From Myxococcales bacterium (GTDB lineage Bacteria > Myxococcota_A > Polyangia > Polyangiales > Houyiibacteriaceae): a DNA stretch of 37,220 nucleotides. The stretch lies in assembly GCA_029861865.1 (NCBI GenBank), contig JAOTYL010000003.1, positions 298,695 to 335,914 on the forward strand, read 5' to 3'. The notes under the pieces are model-generated. The model saw only the letters and a list, made by a program, of their open reading frames with translations, was not told where the DNA came from and did no database searches. Both the position numbers and the translations under genes were made by a program. This document shows, piece after piece, positions 8,743 to 16,913 of this stretch (the stretch's first letter is position 1; each line of letters opens with the position of its first letter).

Positions 8743-9228
8743 CTAGTGATGCGTGAGATGCGGAACGGCGGGCCGCTCCGGCGTTTGCGCTCGGGCTTCC
8801 AGGGCGTGACTGAGCTCCACCCGGTTGCCGACCTGGAGCCGTCGGTACGCTTCCTTCAAGTGCTGGCGCACCGTGTGGACGCTGATCTCGAGGATCCTGG
8901 AGATCTCGCTTGCGGTCGCACCGGCGGCAGCGTACTCGGCGATTTCGTACTGACGCGGGCTGAGAAGCTGCTTGGCGTGCGAGTCGCCTTTCTGCATCTC
9001 GTAGACTGTGGCGACGCAGCCGCGTCGCGGGCCGTCGAGCGCCTGCAAGAGCACCCGCTTGCCCCCGAGCAGGAGCCACTGGCGCTCTCGACGCGCGGAT
9101 TGAAGGGTACGAACCGCCTCGACCAGACGCGGAATCACGGGCGGGGGCAACGCCAAAGGAAATGATTTCGTATGAGCGGTCAGCTCCCCGCTGACGTCAA
9201 ACATCGCCAAACCAGAATAGGGGGACAT
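8743..9228 (-). CDS. LuxR-type helix-turn-helix transcriptional regulator
   Basis: 161-aa DNA-binding protein. The C-terminal part is a LuxR/GerE HTH: LSPRQYEIAEYAAAGATASE then ILEISVHTVRQHLKEAYRRL, near residues 90-145. The N-terminal 85 residues have no receiver signature (no conserved Asp/Lys pattern) and no autoinducer domain that I recognise; they contain a small beta-rich stretch (RRERQWLLLGGKRVLLQALD). The start is ATG 9228, with ATG 9204 as an alternative. It precedes agcS on the same strand, so control of the symporter operon is a reasonable guess. Confidence 0.82.
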   Translation of the reverse strand: MSPYSGLAMFDVSGELTAHTKSFPLALPPPVIPRLVEAVRTLQSARRERQWLLLGGKRVLLQALDGPRRGCVATVYEMQKGDSHAKQLLSPRQYEIAEYAAAGATASEISRILEISVHTVRQHLKEAYRRLQVGNRVELSHALEARAQTPERPAVPHLTHH

Positions 9229-9300
9229 GGGTTCATGTGGGGGAATGCAAGTTGTGTGCCGCCAGAAGAAGTCGCTGAAAGAGCCCGTTCGTCTATCCCC

Positions 9301-9350
9301 CTGTCCACGAGAGAGGACAGTCGCACCGACAATCGTCCTTGCAGAGGACG
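9301..9350. other. two hairpins between the AAA+ regulator and luxR-type gene
   Basis: CTGTCC-N8-GGACAG (9301-9320) and CGTCCT-N5-AGGACG (9334-9350) lie just after the stop codon of the minus-strand AAA+ gene (ends at 9355) and upstream of the LuxR-type gene. They share the GTCC/GGAC core. No T-run follows on the minus strand, so they could be a rho-dependent end, an operator pair or an RNA structure. Confidence 0.4.
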
Positions 9351-9354
9351 CCTA

Positions 9355-10866
9355 TCAGCGCCGCATGCGAATGTTGTGCGCCTCAATCAGCTTGTAGAGG
9401 TGCGAGCGGGCGACATCGAGACGACGCGCGGCTTCGCTGATATTCCAATCGGATTCTTCGAGGGCGGCTGCGACGATCCGTGCCCGAACCAAGTGCAATT
9501 GGTTTTGCAGTGAGCGGTGCTCCTGCTCGTCGGAATCACTCGATCTATCCGTACCGAAGAGGTGCTCGGGCTCGATGAATTTAGATTCCGAAACCACGGC
9601 GCTTACCGCCCCTGCTTCGATCGTATGCGCGAGCTGTCGCACGTTGCCTGGCCACTCCGCAAGCTGAATGGCAGTCACCGACGCGGGGGAAAGCTCGATC
9701 CCATTAAATTTGTGTCGAACACATGCCTGCCTGAGGAAGTGCCTCGCAAGGGGCAACACATCTTCAGGCCGCTCCAACAGGGCCGGAACCCGGACTTCCA
9801 GCACCCGCAGCCGATACAAGAGATCTTCGCGGAACTTCCCATCACGAACGGCCTCGTCCAGGTCGGAGTTGGTCGCCGCGAGGATACGTACGTCGGCCTG
9901 CCGGGGTTTTGATTCGCCTAACCGAAAATAGGTCCGAGATTGCAAGAGCTGCAACAGCTTTGCCTGGGCGGCGGGGGCTAGCTCTCCGATGTCGTCGAGG
10001 AACAAGGTCCCCCCTTCTGCGGCGCCGACGCGGCCTTCGTGACCCGTTCGTGGTGCGGTCGAGTGGCCTCCCGGTCCGGACCCGAACAGCTCGTTCTCGA
10101 TCAGGTGCTCGGGGAGCGCGGCGCAATTCACCTCCGCGAAAGCTCTGGCCGCCCGTTGACTGTTCGCGTGTACCGCGCGCGCAAGCAGCGATTTTCCGGT
10201 TCCGGACCGGCCGACGAAGAGGATGTTGATGTCGAGCGGTGCGGCGAGGGCCAGCTTGGAGAGCACATCCTTCATGGCAAGGCTTCGTGCGATCAGCCCC
10301 TTGAACGGAAGAAGCTCCGACAGATCTTTCGATTGTTGAACCCGCGCCTCTGCTACGATGCGTTCGCAGACGGGCGTGAGGCAGCGCGCGAACATGTCGA
10401 TGATCCACTCCGCATGAGGGTCGAAGGGCCGCGCATCTCGAGCGCCTCCGAGATAGACGACACCCCGTATGCTATCGTGGCCGATCGGCGCGCAAAGCAC
10501 GGCTTGGATCCGCTGTGCACGGACGCTTTCGAACTCCGAGAACCTCGGATCCTGCAGGGCTGACGCGGTGTGGATCGTGCGTCCTGCTGCGAGCGCCTCC
10601 GCGATGATCCCGCGGGAAAAGAATCGACGCACACCTTCGAGCTCCTCCTCGTCGTAGCCCTCCGCTGCATGCCAATGGCTGTCGCTGTCGGAATCCTCAT
10701 CCTTACACTCAATGTATCCTTGTTGCGCTTCGACCACGTCGACCAGAAGGCGCAGCGCTTCAGGAAGAAGATCTTGAGGGGCGTCCGCCTGTTGGAGGCG
10801 AAGCAATCCAAGGAAGAACTCTCGCTCGCGTGAAAGTCTTTCGATATCCCGGGGCGTGTCGTGCAC
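9355..10866 (-). CDS. GAF–AAA+–Fis family regulator (NtrC-like) lacking the GAFTGA loop
   Basis: 503-aa protein built like a bacterial enhancer-binding protein. Residues about 20-190 look like a GAF sensor domain. An AAA+ domain follows (residues about 190-420) with Walker A VGRSGTGKSLLARA near 218, Walker B GGTLFLDDIG near 285, and LAATNSDLDEAV, FREDLLYRL, WPGNVRQL. A Fis-type HTH ends the chain (NISEAARRLDVARSHLYKLI). The loop between ELFG and EGR reads SGPGGHSTAPRTGH, so the sigma54-contacting GAFTGA is replaced by GGHSTA; classical sigma54 activation is therefore doubtful. The start is GTG 10866. It is divergent from the FAD oxidoreductase across 218 bp containing the CCCTCGAACGAGGG palindrome, which it may bind (inference). 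Confidence 0.9.
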   Translation of the reverse strand: MHDTPRDIERLSREREFFLGLLRLQQADAPQDLLPEALRLLVDVVEAQQGYIECKDEDSDSDSHWHAAEGYDEEELEGVRRFFSRGIIAEALAAGRTIHTASALQDPRFSEFESVRAQRIQAVLCAPIGHDSIRGVVYLGGARDARPFDPHAEWIIDMFARCLTPVCERIVAEARVQQSKDLSELLPFKGLIARSLAMKDVLSKLALAAPLDINILFVGRSGTGKSLLARAVHANSQRAARAFAEVNCAALPEHLIENELFGSGPGGHSTAPRTGHEGRVGAAEGGTLFLDDIGELAPAAQAKLLQLLQSRTYFRLGESKPRQADVRILAATNSDLDEAVRDGKFREDLLYRLRVLEVRVPALLERPEDVLPLARHFLRQACVRHKFNGIELSPASVTAIQLAEWPGNVRQLAHTIEAGAVSAVVSESKFIEPEHLFGTDRSSDSDEQEHRSLQNQLHLVRARIVAAALEESDWNISEAARRLDVARSHLYKLIEAHNIRMRR

Positions 10867-10976
10867 GAGCGGCCAGCCTAACTCAACGCCGGAGGTTGGG
10901 TCGATGGGGTTTGGCTCGTTTTTCGTGCGCTATCGTGGCGGCCGCCGCAAAACGCGAAACCCCAATCGAAGGCCAT

Positions 10977-10990
10977 CCCTCGAACGAGGG
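10977..10990. promoter_or_regulatory. operator-like palindrome CCCTCGAACGAGGG (copy 1)
   Basis: Two perfect 6-bp arms around AA, extendable to 8-bp arms (AT...AT). It lies in the 218-bp divergent region between the AAA+ regulator and the FAD oxidoreductase, 95 bases before the oxidoreductase start. An identical 14-mer lies between the kinase and the P450 at 16820-16833. The position and exact conservation fit the binding site of a shared regulator. Confidence 0.65.
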
Positions 10991-11018
10991 ATACTCGCTC
11001 ACCTGGTTCGGGGTCATC

Positions 11019-11048
11019 TTGTATTACATCTTGGATGCAATATTACAA
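11019..11048 (+). promoter_or_regulatory. possible promoter of the FAD oxidoreductase, within an imperfect inverted repeat
   Basis: TTGTAT (11019-11024), a 16-base spacer and TATTAC (11041-11046) make a modest sigma70-like pair in an unusually AT-rich patch. The same patch is flanked by TTGTA and TACAA, an inverted repeat. It begins 29 bases after the palindrome and ends about 37 bases before the start codon. Confidence 0.35.
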
Positions 11049-11084
11049 ACCTAACGCCAGGAATTGCATGATTGAGGGCAGGGG

Positions 11085-13070
11085 ATGAGGAAAAAACGAG
11101 TCGCGATCTACGGAGGTGGCGTGGGAGGGCTGAGCGCCGCCCATGAGCTTGCGAAGTTGGGGGACCGCTTTGAGGTTCATGTCTACGAGCCGTCGAATGG
11201 GGTTGGCGGCAAAGCGCGCAGTCAGTACCTGCCCCACGCGGGAAGCGACCGGGGCCTTCCGGGAGAGCACGGGTTCCGGTTCTTTCCCGCGTTCTACTTT
11301 CACCTCGACCAAACCATGGCGGAGATCCCGCTAGCCAATGGAAGGCGTGTGATCGACAACCTCGTGCCGAGCCAACAGTTCGCTATCGCGCGAAACGGTC
11401 GCAAGCTTGCACTGGCCAAGCGCCGTATCGGACGTGGGACCGACACTCTGACCGATGCGGTGCAGCTTCTTTCCACCTGGTTTTCACAAGACGCGCTCGG
11501 TCTCTCATCGCCGGACCTCGCCAACATGGTCTATGCCTTCACGAAGTTCATGATGTCCGCCGAGAGTCGTCGCGCGCAGCAGTTCGATCACATGAGTTGG
11601 TATGACTTCACCAACGGCGACTCGCAGCTGCTCTCCGACAACTACCGGGTCGTCGCGAATACGCTGCCCCGCACCATGGTGGCGATGGATGGACGGCGCG
11701 GAAGCGCATATACGTTGGGAAAGGTGTGCTTGCAGGTGCTCTTCCTAGACCCTTTGCGGTCCCATTCGAGCGCGGATCGGGTGCTCAATGCGCCGACCGA
11801 CGAAGCATGGCTTCTCCCTTGGTATGATCATCTACGCGCGCGTGGAGTGCAGTTTCATTTCGATGCCGCGTTGGAGCATCTCGAGCTCAAAGTCACCGAA
11901 ACCGGACACGAGGTCGAGGCTGGGCGGCTCAGCAATGGCCGTAGCGTTGATGCGGACTATCACGTATGTGCGATGCCCGTCGATCGAATGGCTTCGCTCG
12001 TAGACGACGCCCTTGCGCACGCCTCGCCAAGCTTAGACCGAGTACGAACGCGTCTTTCCCATCTGAATGCGTGGATGGTCGGAGCGCAATACTTCCTGCG
12101 CCAGGACATTCAGATAGCAAGTGGCCATGTGATCTATTCCGACTCGCCCTGGGCACTCACTTCGATCTCGCAAGCGCAATTCTGGGACGATAAAGACGCT
12201 TCGTTCGCCGAGAAGCACGGCGGCGATGGGATCCATGGCGTTCTTTCGGTCGATATCTCGGACTGGGACGCCGTTGCGCCCCGGCTGGGCCGCGCCGCCA
12301 AGGATTGTACTCGAGAGGAAGTTCTCGACGAGACCTTCCGGCAGATCATGGACGGGCTCAACCGAAGAGAAAACGATGTCCTCGGCTGGGATGACGTCGC
12401 CTATCGCCATTTGGACGACAACATCAAGTTCGGGGGCCCCGAGAACCGGGCCATGAGCAATGACACGCCGCTGTTCGTCCACGAGCCCGGGACTTATCAA
12501 TACAGACCAGCGGCGCAGACCGAGATCGAAAACTTGCTACTGGCCTCCGATTACGTCGCGACACATACGAATCTGGCGACCATGGAGGGTGCCAACGAAG
12601 CGGCGCGTCACGCGGTCAAGAGCATCCTGAGACGCGAGGGATGTGTCGCCAGGTTGCCGCGCATACGCGCGCTTTCCGAGCCGATGGTGTTCCGACCCTT
12701 TCGTCGCTTCGATGCGTGGTTGATGTCGCAGGACCTCGGTTTGGACCACATGTTCGATCTCGGAGAGGTAGAGCTCTCCGAGCTACTCGCTCAGGCTGAA
12801 CGGGTATCGCAAAAGGTGTCCCTGCCTCGCATGCGTGCCTTCGTGCGCCAAATGAGCTCGCGGTCTCGAGTGCGTGGGTCGGCCCCTCGATCCGTCGTGC
12901 GCGCGCAGTCTGCCTTCCGTCAGGTGGTAAGCTCGGTGTCGAGAGCCGAATTCCTTGCTAGCAGGCGGACCTTCACGATGCCTACCCGCCGTCGAAGCCC
13001 TCCGATCCCTGCCCGCGAAGGGGCACCACGCGCCGCCCCGTCGCCGTCGGAGCTACCGCCAGCGATCTGA
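11085..13070 (+). CDS. FAD-dependent oxidoreductase, phytoene desaturase/amine oxidase-like
   Basis: 661-aa protein with an N-terminal Rossmann FAD-binding motif IYGGGVGGLSAAHELAKLG (residues 8-26), the acidic end of strand 2 at E35, and the second FAD motif GVGGKARS. It has the HGFRFFPAFY stretch typical of the uncharacterised desaturase-like group related to carotenoid desaturases and hydroxysqualene dehydroxylases. Near residue 485 a C-terminal FAD-contact region reads NLLLASDYVATHTNLATMEG. The last 70 residues are basic and Pro/Ser-rich, probably disordered. Start ATG 11085 follows a good purine-rich site (GAGGGCAGGGG). The substrate cannot be told; a terpenoid, carotenoid or sterol-like lipid is a guess supported by the P450 in the same putative regulon. 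It converges on the kinase gene with a 19-base gap. Confidence 0.82.
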   Translation: MRKKRVAIYGGGVGGLSAAHELAKLGDRFEVHVYEPSNGVGGKARSQYLPHAGSDRGLPGEHGFRFFPAFYFHLDQTMAEIPLANGRRVIDNLVPSQQFAIARNGRKLALAKRRIGRGTDTLTDAVQLLSTWFSQDALGLSSPDLANMVYAFTKFMMSAESRRAQQFDHMSWYDFTNGDSQLLSDNYRVVANTLPRTMVAMDGRRGSAYTLGKVCLQVLFLDPLRSHSSADRVLNAPTDEAWLLPWYDHLRARGVQFHFDAALEHLELKVTETGHEVEAGRLSNGRSVDADYHVCAMPVDRMASLVDDALAHASPSLDRVRTRLSHLNAWMVGAQYFLRQDIQIASGHVIYSDSPWALTSISQAQFWDDKDASFAEKHGGDGIHGVLSVDISDWDAVAPRLGRAAKDCTREEVLDETFRQIMDGLNRRENDVLGWDDVAYRHLDDNIKFGGPENRAMSNDTPLFVHEPGTYQYRPAAQTEIENLLLASDYVATHTNLATMEGANEAARHAVKSILRREGCVARLPRIRALSEPMVFRPFRRFDAWLMSQDLGLDHMFDLGEVELSELLAQAERVSQKVSLPRMRAFVRQMSSRSRVRGSAPRSVVRAQSAFRQVVSSVSRAEFLASRRTFTMPTRRRSPPIPAREGAPRAAPSPSELPPAI

Positions 13071-13089
13071 AATCGTGTGCAGCCCCCTG

Positions 13090-16000
13090 CTACTCGCCGC
13101 GAGTCAGCGGTAGTAGACAACGCGCAAAGGCATTTGGGTCCGCGACTTCCGGGCCGAACGCTGGACGATAGGAACCCTCGAGCTGATTGCGGTAGTGAAT
13201 GATCGCTGCTCGGAACAGGGACATGTCGGCGCGGTCGAACGATCGCTCCGCGTCGATCAGTGCCTTTCGTGCGGCTCCGAGCTCGCGTTTCTCGAGACAG
13301 TATCCCGCGTGAAGCCCGCATCCCATCGCCCTGGCCCAAAGGAGGCTGTCGCGACCGAGGCGTCGACTGGCGTTTCGCACCGCTTTCAAAAGTAAAGCGC
13401 GGTCCCCGGGGTCAGTTGATTCCCTGCTGGCAGCGAGGGCAGTGCTTCCGTCGAGATAATGAAAAATGCCTCGCACCGGCCGGTTGTAGAGAACGAGGGA
13501 CGCTCGAATTCGCGGTAGCGCACGCTCGAAACGTCGACGTGCTTCGATCACGCGCGCTTCATACAGATCCGCCTGGATGTCTCCCAATAGCCCCCAGAAC
13601 TCGAGAAGCGAAAAGTCGAAACTCGAGGGCCACCGCAAGAGGGCCGCGTGTGAAGTGGTTCTTGCCGCCTCGGGCTCTCCGCGCGCGAGAAATGTGAAGT
13701 TCGTAAGACCGACGCTCACCCAAGTGGAAGCAAGTCGATCGTCGCGAATGCGAGCCTGCTCGAGCGCTCGAGCTTTCAACGATTCGACCTCGTCGATCTT
13801 GCCCTGCATCCCTAGACTCAGGGAGCTAACGATGTAGGCAGTGGAGAGCTCCCAACCTCCGACCGTGCACTTGCGCTCGATGAGCTCAGCGGCCTCTCGA
13901 CACATCTCGACTGCTTCGTTCCACTCTCCGGTGATGAACTTGGCGGTGGCTGATGTCGTGAGAGTGAGCGCCAGAAGATGAGGGTCACCGATGGCCTTAG
14001 CTTCGCGCAGGGCCTGTGTTGCCCGCCACTCGAAGATGGGACGAAAGAGCCTGGGCCCAATCGCCGCTAGATAGCAACTCTCGGTGGCGATCGCTCTTGC
14101 TCGGTGGAGCTGATCATCCGTCATGAATGCAAATCGAGTGTGAAACGCCTGATAATAGGCGGAGCGCGCGATGTCGGCCCACACCATCCCGACCGTCGCG
14201 GACCAGAGGATGTCCAACCGCTCCACGACGTCCTGATCGGCCGGGAGCGGCTTCAAGCGAACCAGCCATCGAAGGCCGGCCAGGAGCTTCTGTTTGAGAC
14301 AGAACCCGAGCAGGCGCGGGACGGAGTAAGGAAGCCGCAGCTCGGGAACGGGTAATAGAAGCGTCAGCTTGCGATAGCCTTCGTCGATAAAGCCGCTGCG
14401 CAGGAGCGCTTCTGCCGATCGGCGCCGCAACTCGCGCGCCCTGAGAGGCTCGCCGTCGGCGGTCTCCACGTGTCTAGCAGCGGTAGCGTATGCGTTTCCA
14501 GCCAATTGGCCTTGCCCTGACGCTTCGTAAGCGGCCCCGAGCCGCTCGTGGATCGGTGACTGGTCGCCCGAGCCATCCTGCAGCTCCAGACCCAACAGGT
14601 AGACTTGGATCGCTTGGTTGAACGCCATGGCAGCCATGAGGCGATCGCCGGCGCGCACGGCGTACTTTCTGGCCATGTCTTCGTCGCCCGCGCCGTGCCA
14701 GTGCCAAAACGTCGCGACGGGGTCTGCATTCGCGTCCGCGCTCAGAGTTTGGGCCAGAGCCAGATGCAGGTCACGCCGGGCTTGCGGATCAAGATTGGAC
14801 ACGAGAGCTTCGCGGATCCCATCGTGATACGGCACCAGGGGCATCATTGGACCAAGCGGAACCTGTTCGATGAGTCGACCAGCCTCGAGGAGCTCTTGTG
14901 CCGCTCGTGCAGGCGCTGTCACTCGCGTTGCAGCTGCAAGGGTCGCTAGCGTGACGGGCTTCGTCGCGATGCAACACACTTCGAGCATGCGACGTGCATC
15001 CTCGCCGATGTCTGCGAGCCTTTCGTGGAGCACGTTCGCCAATGACATCGACTGGTGCGGTACCCACTTGTGCGTTTGATCTTGCAGGTGCTGTGCGATC
15101 TGCAAAGCGAGGAATGGGTTGCCCCGGCTCTCCCTAGTGATCTTGGAAGTTTCCTCGGTGGAGGCCTCTTTCATGACGTCGCGAATCAATCGCGCCATGT
15201 CGGCGTCAGCGAGGGGTCCAAGGTGCAGGTCCAGTGCGGGAACCCGATTCGCATCGAGTAGCTCATGATACGATTCGTTTTCGCGTGCGGTCGTGACGAA
15301 AAGCAACGGCACCGGTTCATGAAGCAGGCTTCGCCAGAACTCGGCGCTGTCGGGATCGCACCATTGGAAGTCATCGATCCAAACTACGACTCTGCGAAAC
15401 CGCGAGAGCTCTATCAACACCGAGCTGAGAGCTTCTAAGCCGTGTCTCCTTCGTTCGCGAAGGTCGATCGCAGCGGATTCGAGGGAAGCTGCCGTTCTAA
15501 AGCCCTCCACCCGGGCGAAGACGGGAAAGAGTTGGAGCAGGTCGGCGGCTCTACGCGGTATGAGCCCTTTGACCTTCTCGCCGGAGAGCCGTCGAAGCTC
15601 TTGGGTTAGCGCATCGGCGATTCCGTCGATCCCGGGCAGGGGGAGGGTAGCGATCGGCGAACACCTGCCTTGTAGAACGATGGTGTCCGCCTGCTCATCA
15701 ATGCGCTCGAGCACGCTTCGTACGAAGTGCGTCTTGCCGATTCCAGAGGGACCCGACACTCGGACGACGGTGGGCTCCGACGGACTCTGAAGCCGAAACG
15801 TCCGCATCAACGCCTCCACGTTTCGTTCTCTGCCGACCATGGGCAAACCGATGCGCGATCGCGCGATCCGGGCGCTGGAGTGGGCTTTCAACTCCTGCGA
15901 TATCATGCCGGCAGTAGGGCGCGCTTTCGGGTCCGGGTCGGTCATGGAGCGAATCAGTTTTTCGAGCCAATCCGGTGTTCCCACTGGGAAAGTCGGCAAG

Positions 16001-16743
16001 CCTTGGCGCTTCAACCGATCGAGCTCAATCAAATCCGTGCCTGCGAACGGCCGGGAGCCCGTCATGCATTCGTACGCCAATACGCCGAGAGAGTAAACAT
16101 CTGCGGCGGCGGTGGTCTCCGTGGTCCAGACGGCCTCAGGGGGCATGTAGGCGAGGGTTCCCGCCGTTGCCTCTTCGCGATTGCGCTTGCCACGAATGAT
16201 CGCCATGAGACCAAAGTCGAGGAGCACGACCCGCCCACTCGGCGACAGACGGACGTTGCTCGGTTTGACGTCTCGATGGATCCAGCCGCGACCGTGCATG
16301 ACCTCCAGCAGCCCGGCCAACTGTGCAAGAGCCTGACAAACGCGATCGCAGATCGCGGGTTGCCACGCTCCTCGGGGAGCACCCTGTCGTACCCACTCCG
16401 CGAGATGCGGCCCGTCGACCAACTCCATCGTGAAGAAGCAATGCTCGCCCTCGATCACGAGCTCATACATGTGAGCGAGGTTTTTGTGATCGATCTCACA
16501 AAGCGCTCGAAACTCGCGCTTCAGATCGTAGAGGCCGTCCGGGTCGAATCCCCGCAATGTCTTGAGGGCCACCTCCATCTTCGTCGGGATGTGTAGCGCT
16601 CGGTATACGGTCCCTTCGCGGCCTCGGCCGAGCTCTTCGGAAACCTCGTAGTTGAGCCCTCGGAACACCTCGGACAGGTGCGCCTCTTGCGGTGGACTGA
16701 TCGGGGGATGTCTGTCGGTGGGGACTAACGGGCTTGCCGGCAT
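13090..16743 (-). CDS. giant Ser/Thr protein kinase with AAA ATPase and TPR-like C-terminus (PknK-like)
   Basis: 1217-aa signalling protein. A Hanks-type kinase occupies residues about 32-290: glycine loop ELGRGREGTVYRA, VALK lysine, catalytic loop IHRDVKPSNV near 155-165, DFG near 175, and TAGTLAYMPPEA. Then comes an AAA_16/MalT-like ATPase with MVGRERNVEALM and Walker A VSGPSGIGKTHFVRSV near 330, plus VVVWIDDFQWCD as Walker B. The remaining ~650 residues are Ala/Leu-rich helical repeats of TPR type, a likely signal- or partner-binding scaffold. No membrane helix or DNA-binding domain is visible. The start is ATG 16743; GTG 16761 adds six residues. It is divergent from the P450 across a region carrying the same palindrome as the AAA+ regulator's promoter, so it probably feeds a signal into that regulator (inference). 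Confidence 0.92.
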   Translation of the reverse strand: MPASPLVPTDRHPPISPPQEAHLSEVFRGLNYEVSEELGRGREGTVYRALHIPTKMEVALKTLRGFDPDGLYDLKREFRALCEIDHKNLAHMYELVIEGEHCFFTMELVDGPHLAEWVRQGAPRGAWQPAICDRVCQALAQLAGLLEVMHGRGWIHRDVKPSNVRLSPSGRVVLLDFGLMAIIRGKRNREEATAGTLAYMPPEAVWTTETTAAADVYSLGVLAYECMTGSRPFAGTDLIELDRLKRQGLPTFPVGTPDWLEKLIRSMTDPDPKARPTAGMISQELKAHSSARIARSRIGLPMVGRERNVEALMRTFRLQSPSEPTVVRVSGPSGIGKTHFVRSVLERIDEQADTIVLQGRCSPIATLPLPGIDGIADALTQELRRLSGEKVKGLIPRRAADLLQLFPVFARVEGFRTAASLESAAIDLRERRRHGLEALSSVLIELSRFRRVVVWIDDFQWCDPDSAEFWRSLLHEPVPLLFVTTARENESYHELLDANRVPALDLHLGPLADADMARLIRDVMKEASTEETSKITRESRGNPFLALQIAQHLQDQTHKWVPHQSMSLANVLHERLADIGEDARRMLEVCCIATKPVTLATLAAATRVTAPARAAQELLEAGRLIEQVPLGPMMPLVPYHDGIREALVSNLDPQARRDLHLALAQTLSADANADPVATFWHWHGAGDEDMARKYAVRAGDRLMAAMAFNQAIQVYLLGLELQDGSGDQSPIHERLGAAYEASGQGQLAGNAYATAARHVETADGEPLRARELRRRSAEALLRSGFIDEGYRKLTLLLPVPELRLPYSVPRLLGFCLKQKLLAGLRWLVRLKPLPADQDVVERLDILWSATVGMVWADIARSAYYQAFHTRFAFMTDDQLHRARAIATESCYLAAIGPRLFRPIFEWRATQALREAKAIGDPHLLALTLTTSATAKFITGEWNEAVEMCREAAELIERKCTVGGWELSTAYIVSSLSLGMQGKIDEVESLKARALEQARIRDDRLASTWVSVGLTNFTFLARGEPEAARTTSHAALLRWPSSFDFSLLEFWGLLGDIQADLYEARVIEARRRFERALPRIRASLVLYNRPVRGIFHYLDGSTALAASRESTDPGDRALLLKAVRNASRRLGRDSLLWARAMGCGLHAGYCLEKRELGAARKALIDAERSFDRADMSLFRAAIIHYRNQLEGSYRPAFGPEVADPNAFARCLLPLTRGE

Positions 16744-16819
16744 TACCTCTTGTCGGGCCACGTTACCACGAAGATCCCGGTTCTGAGCAGCTCGACGCGC
16801 TCTGGCGCTTTCACACCCT

Positions 16820-16833
16820 CCCTCGAACGAGGG
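16820..16833. promoter_or_regulatory. operator-like palindrome CCCTCGAACGAGGG (copy 2)
   Basis: Identical 14-mer to the one at 10977-10990, here with arms extendable to 8 bp (CT...AG). It sits in the divergent kinase/P450 intergenic region, 77 bases from the kinase start and 81 bases before the P450 start, central enough to control both. Confidence 0.65.
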
Positions 16834-16913
16834 AGTACCTAGCCGCCTTCCGCCTGGCTAAGGTGATCGGTGGAGAGGGCCAAGAAGGCCGGTTCCAGGG
16901 GGGAATGATAGTT

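Noticed and set aside
10867-11084. sigma54 promoter upstream of the FAD oxidoreductase, expected if the AAA+ protein were a classical activator
   Set aside because: No GG-N10-GC element with TGGCAC/TTGC character found; the same holds for 16762-16913.
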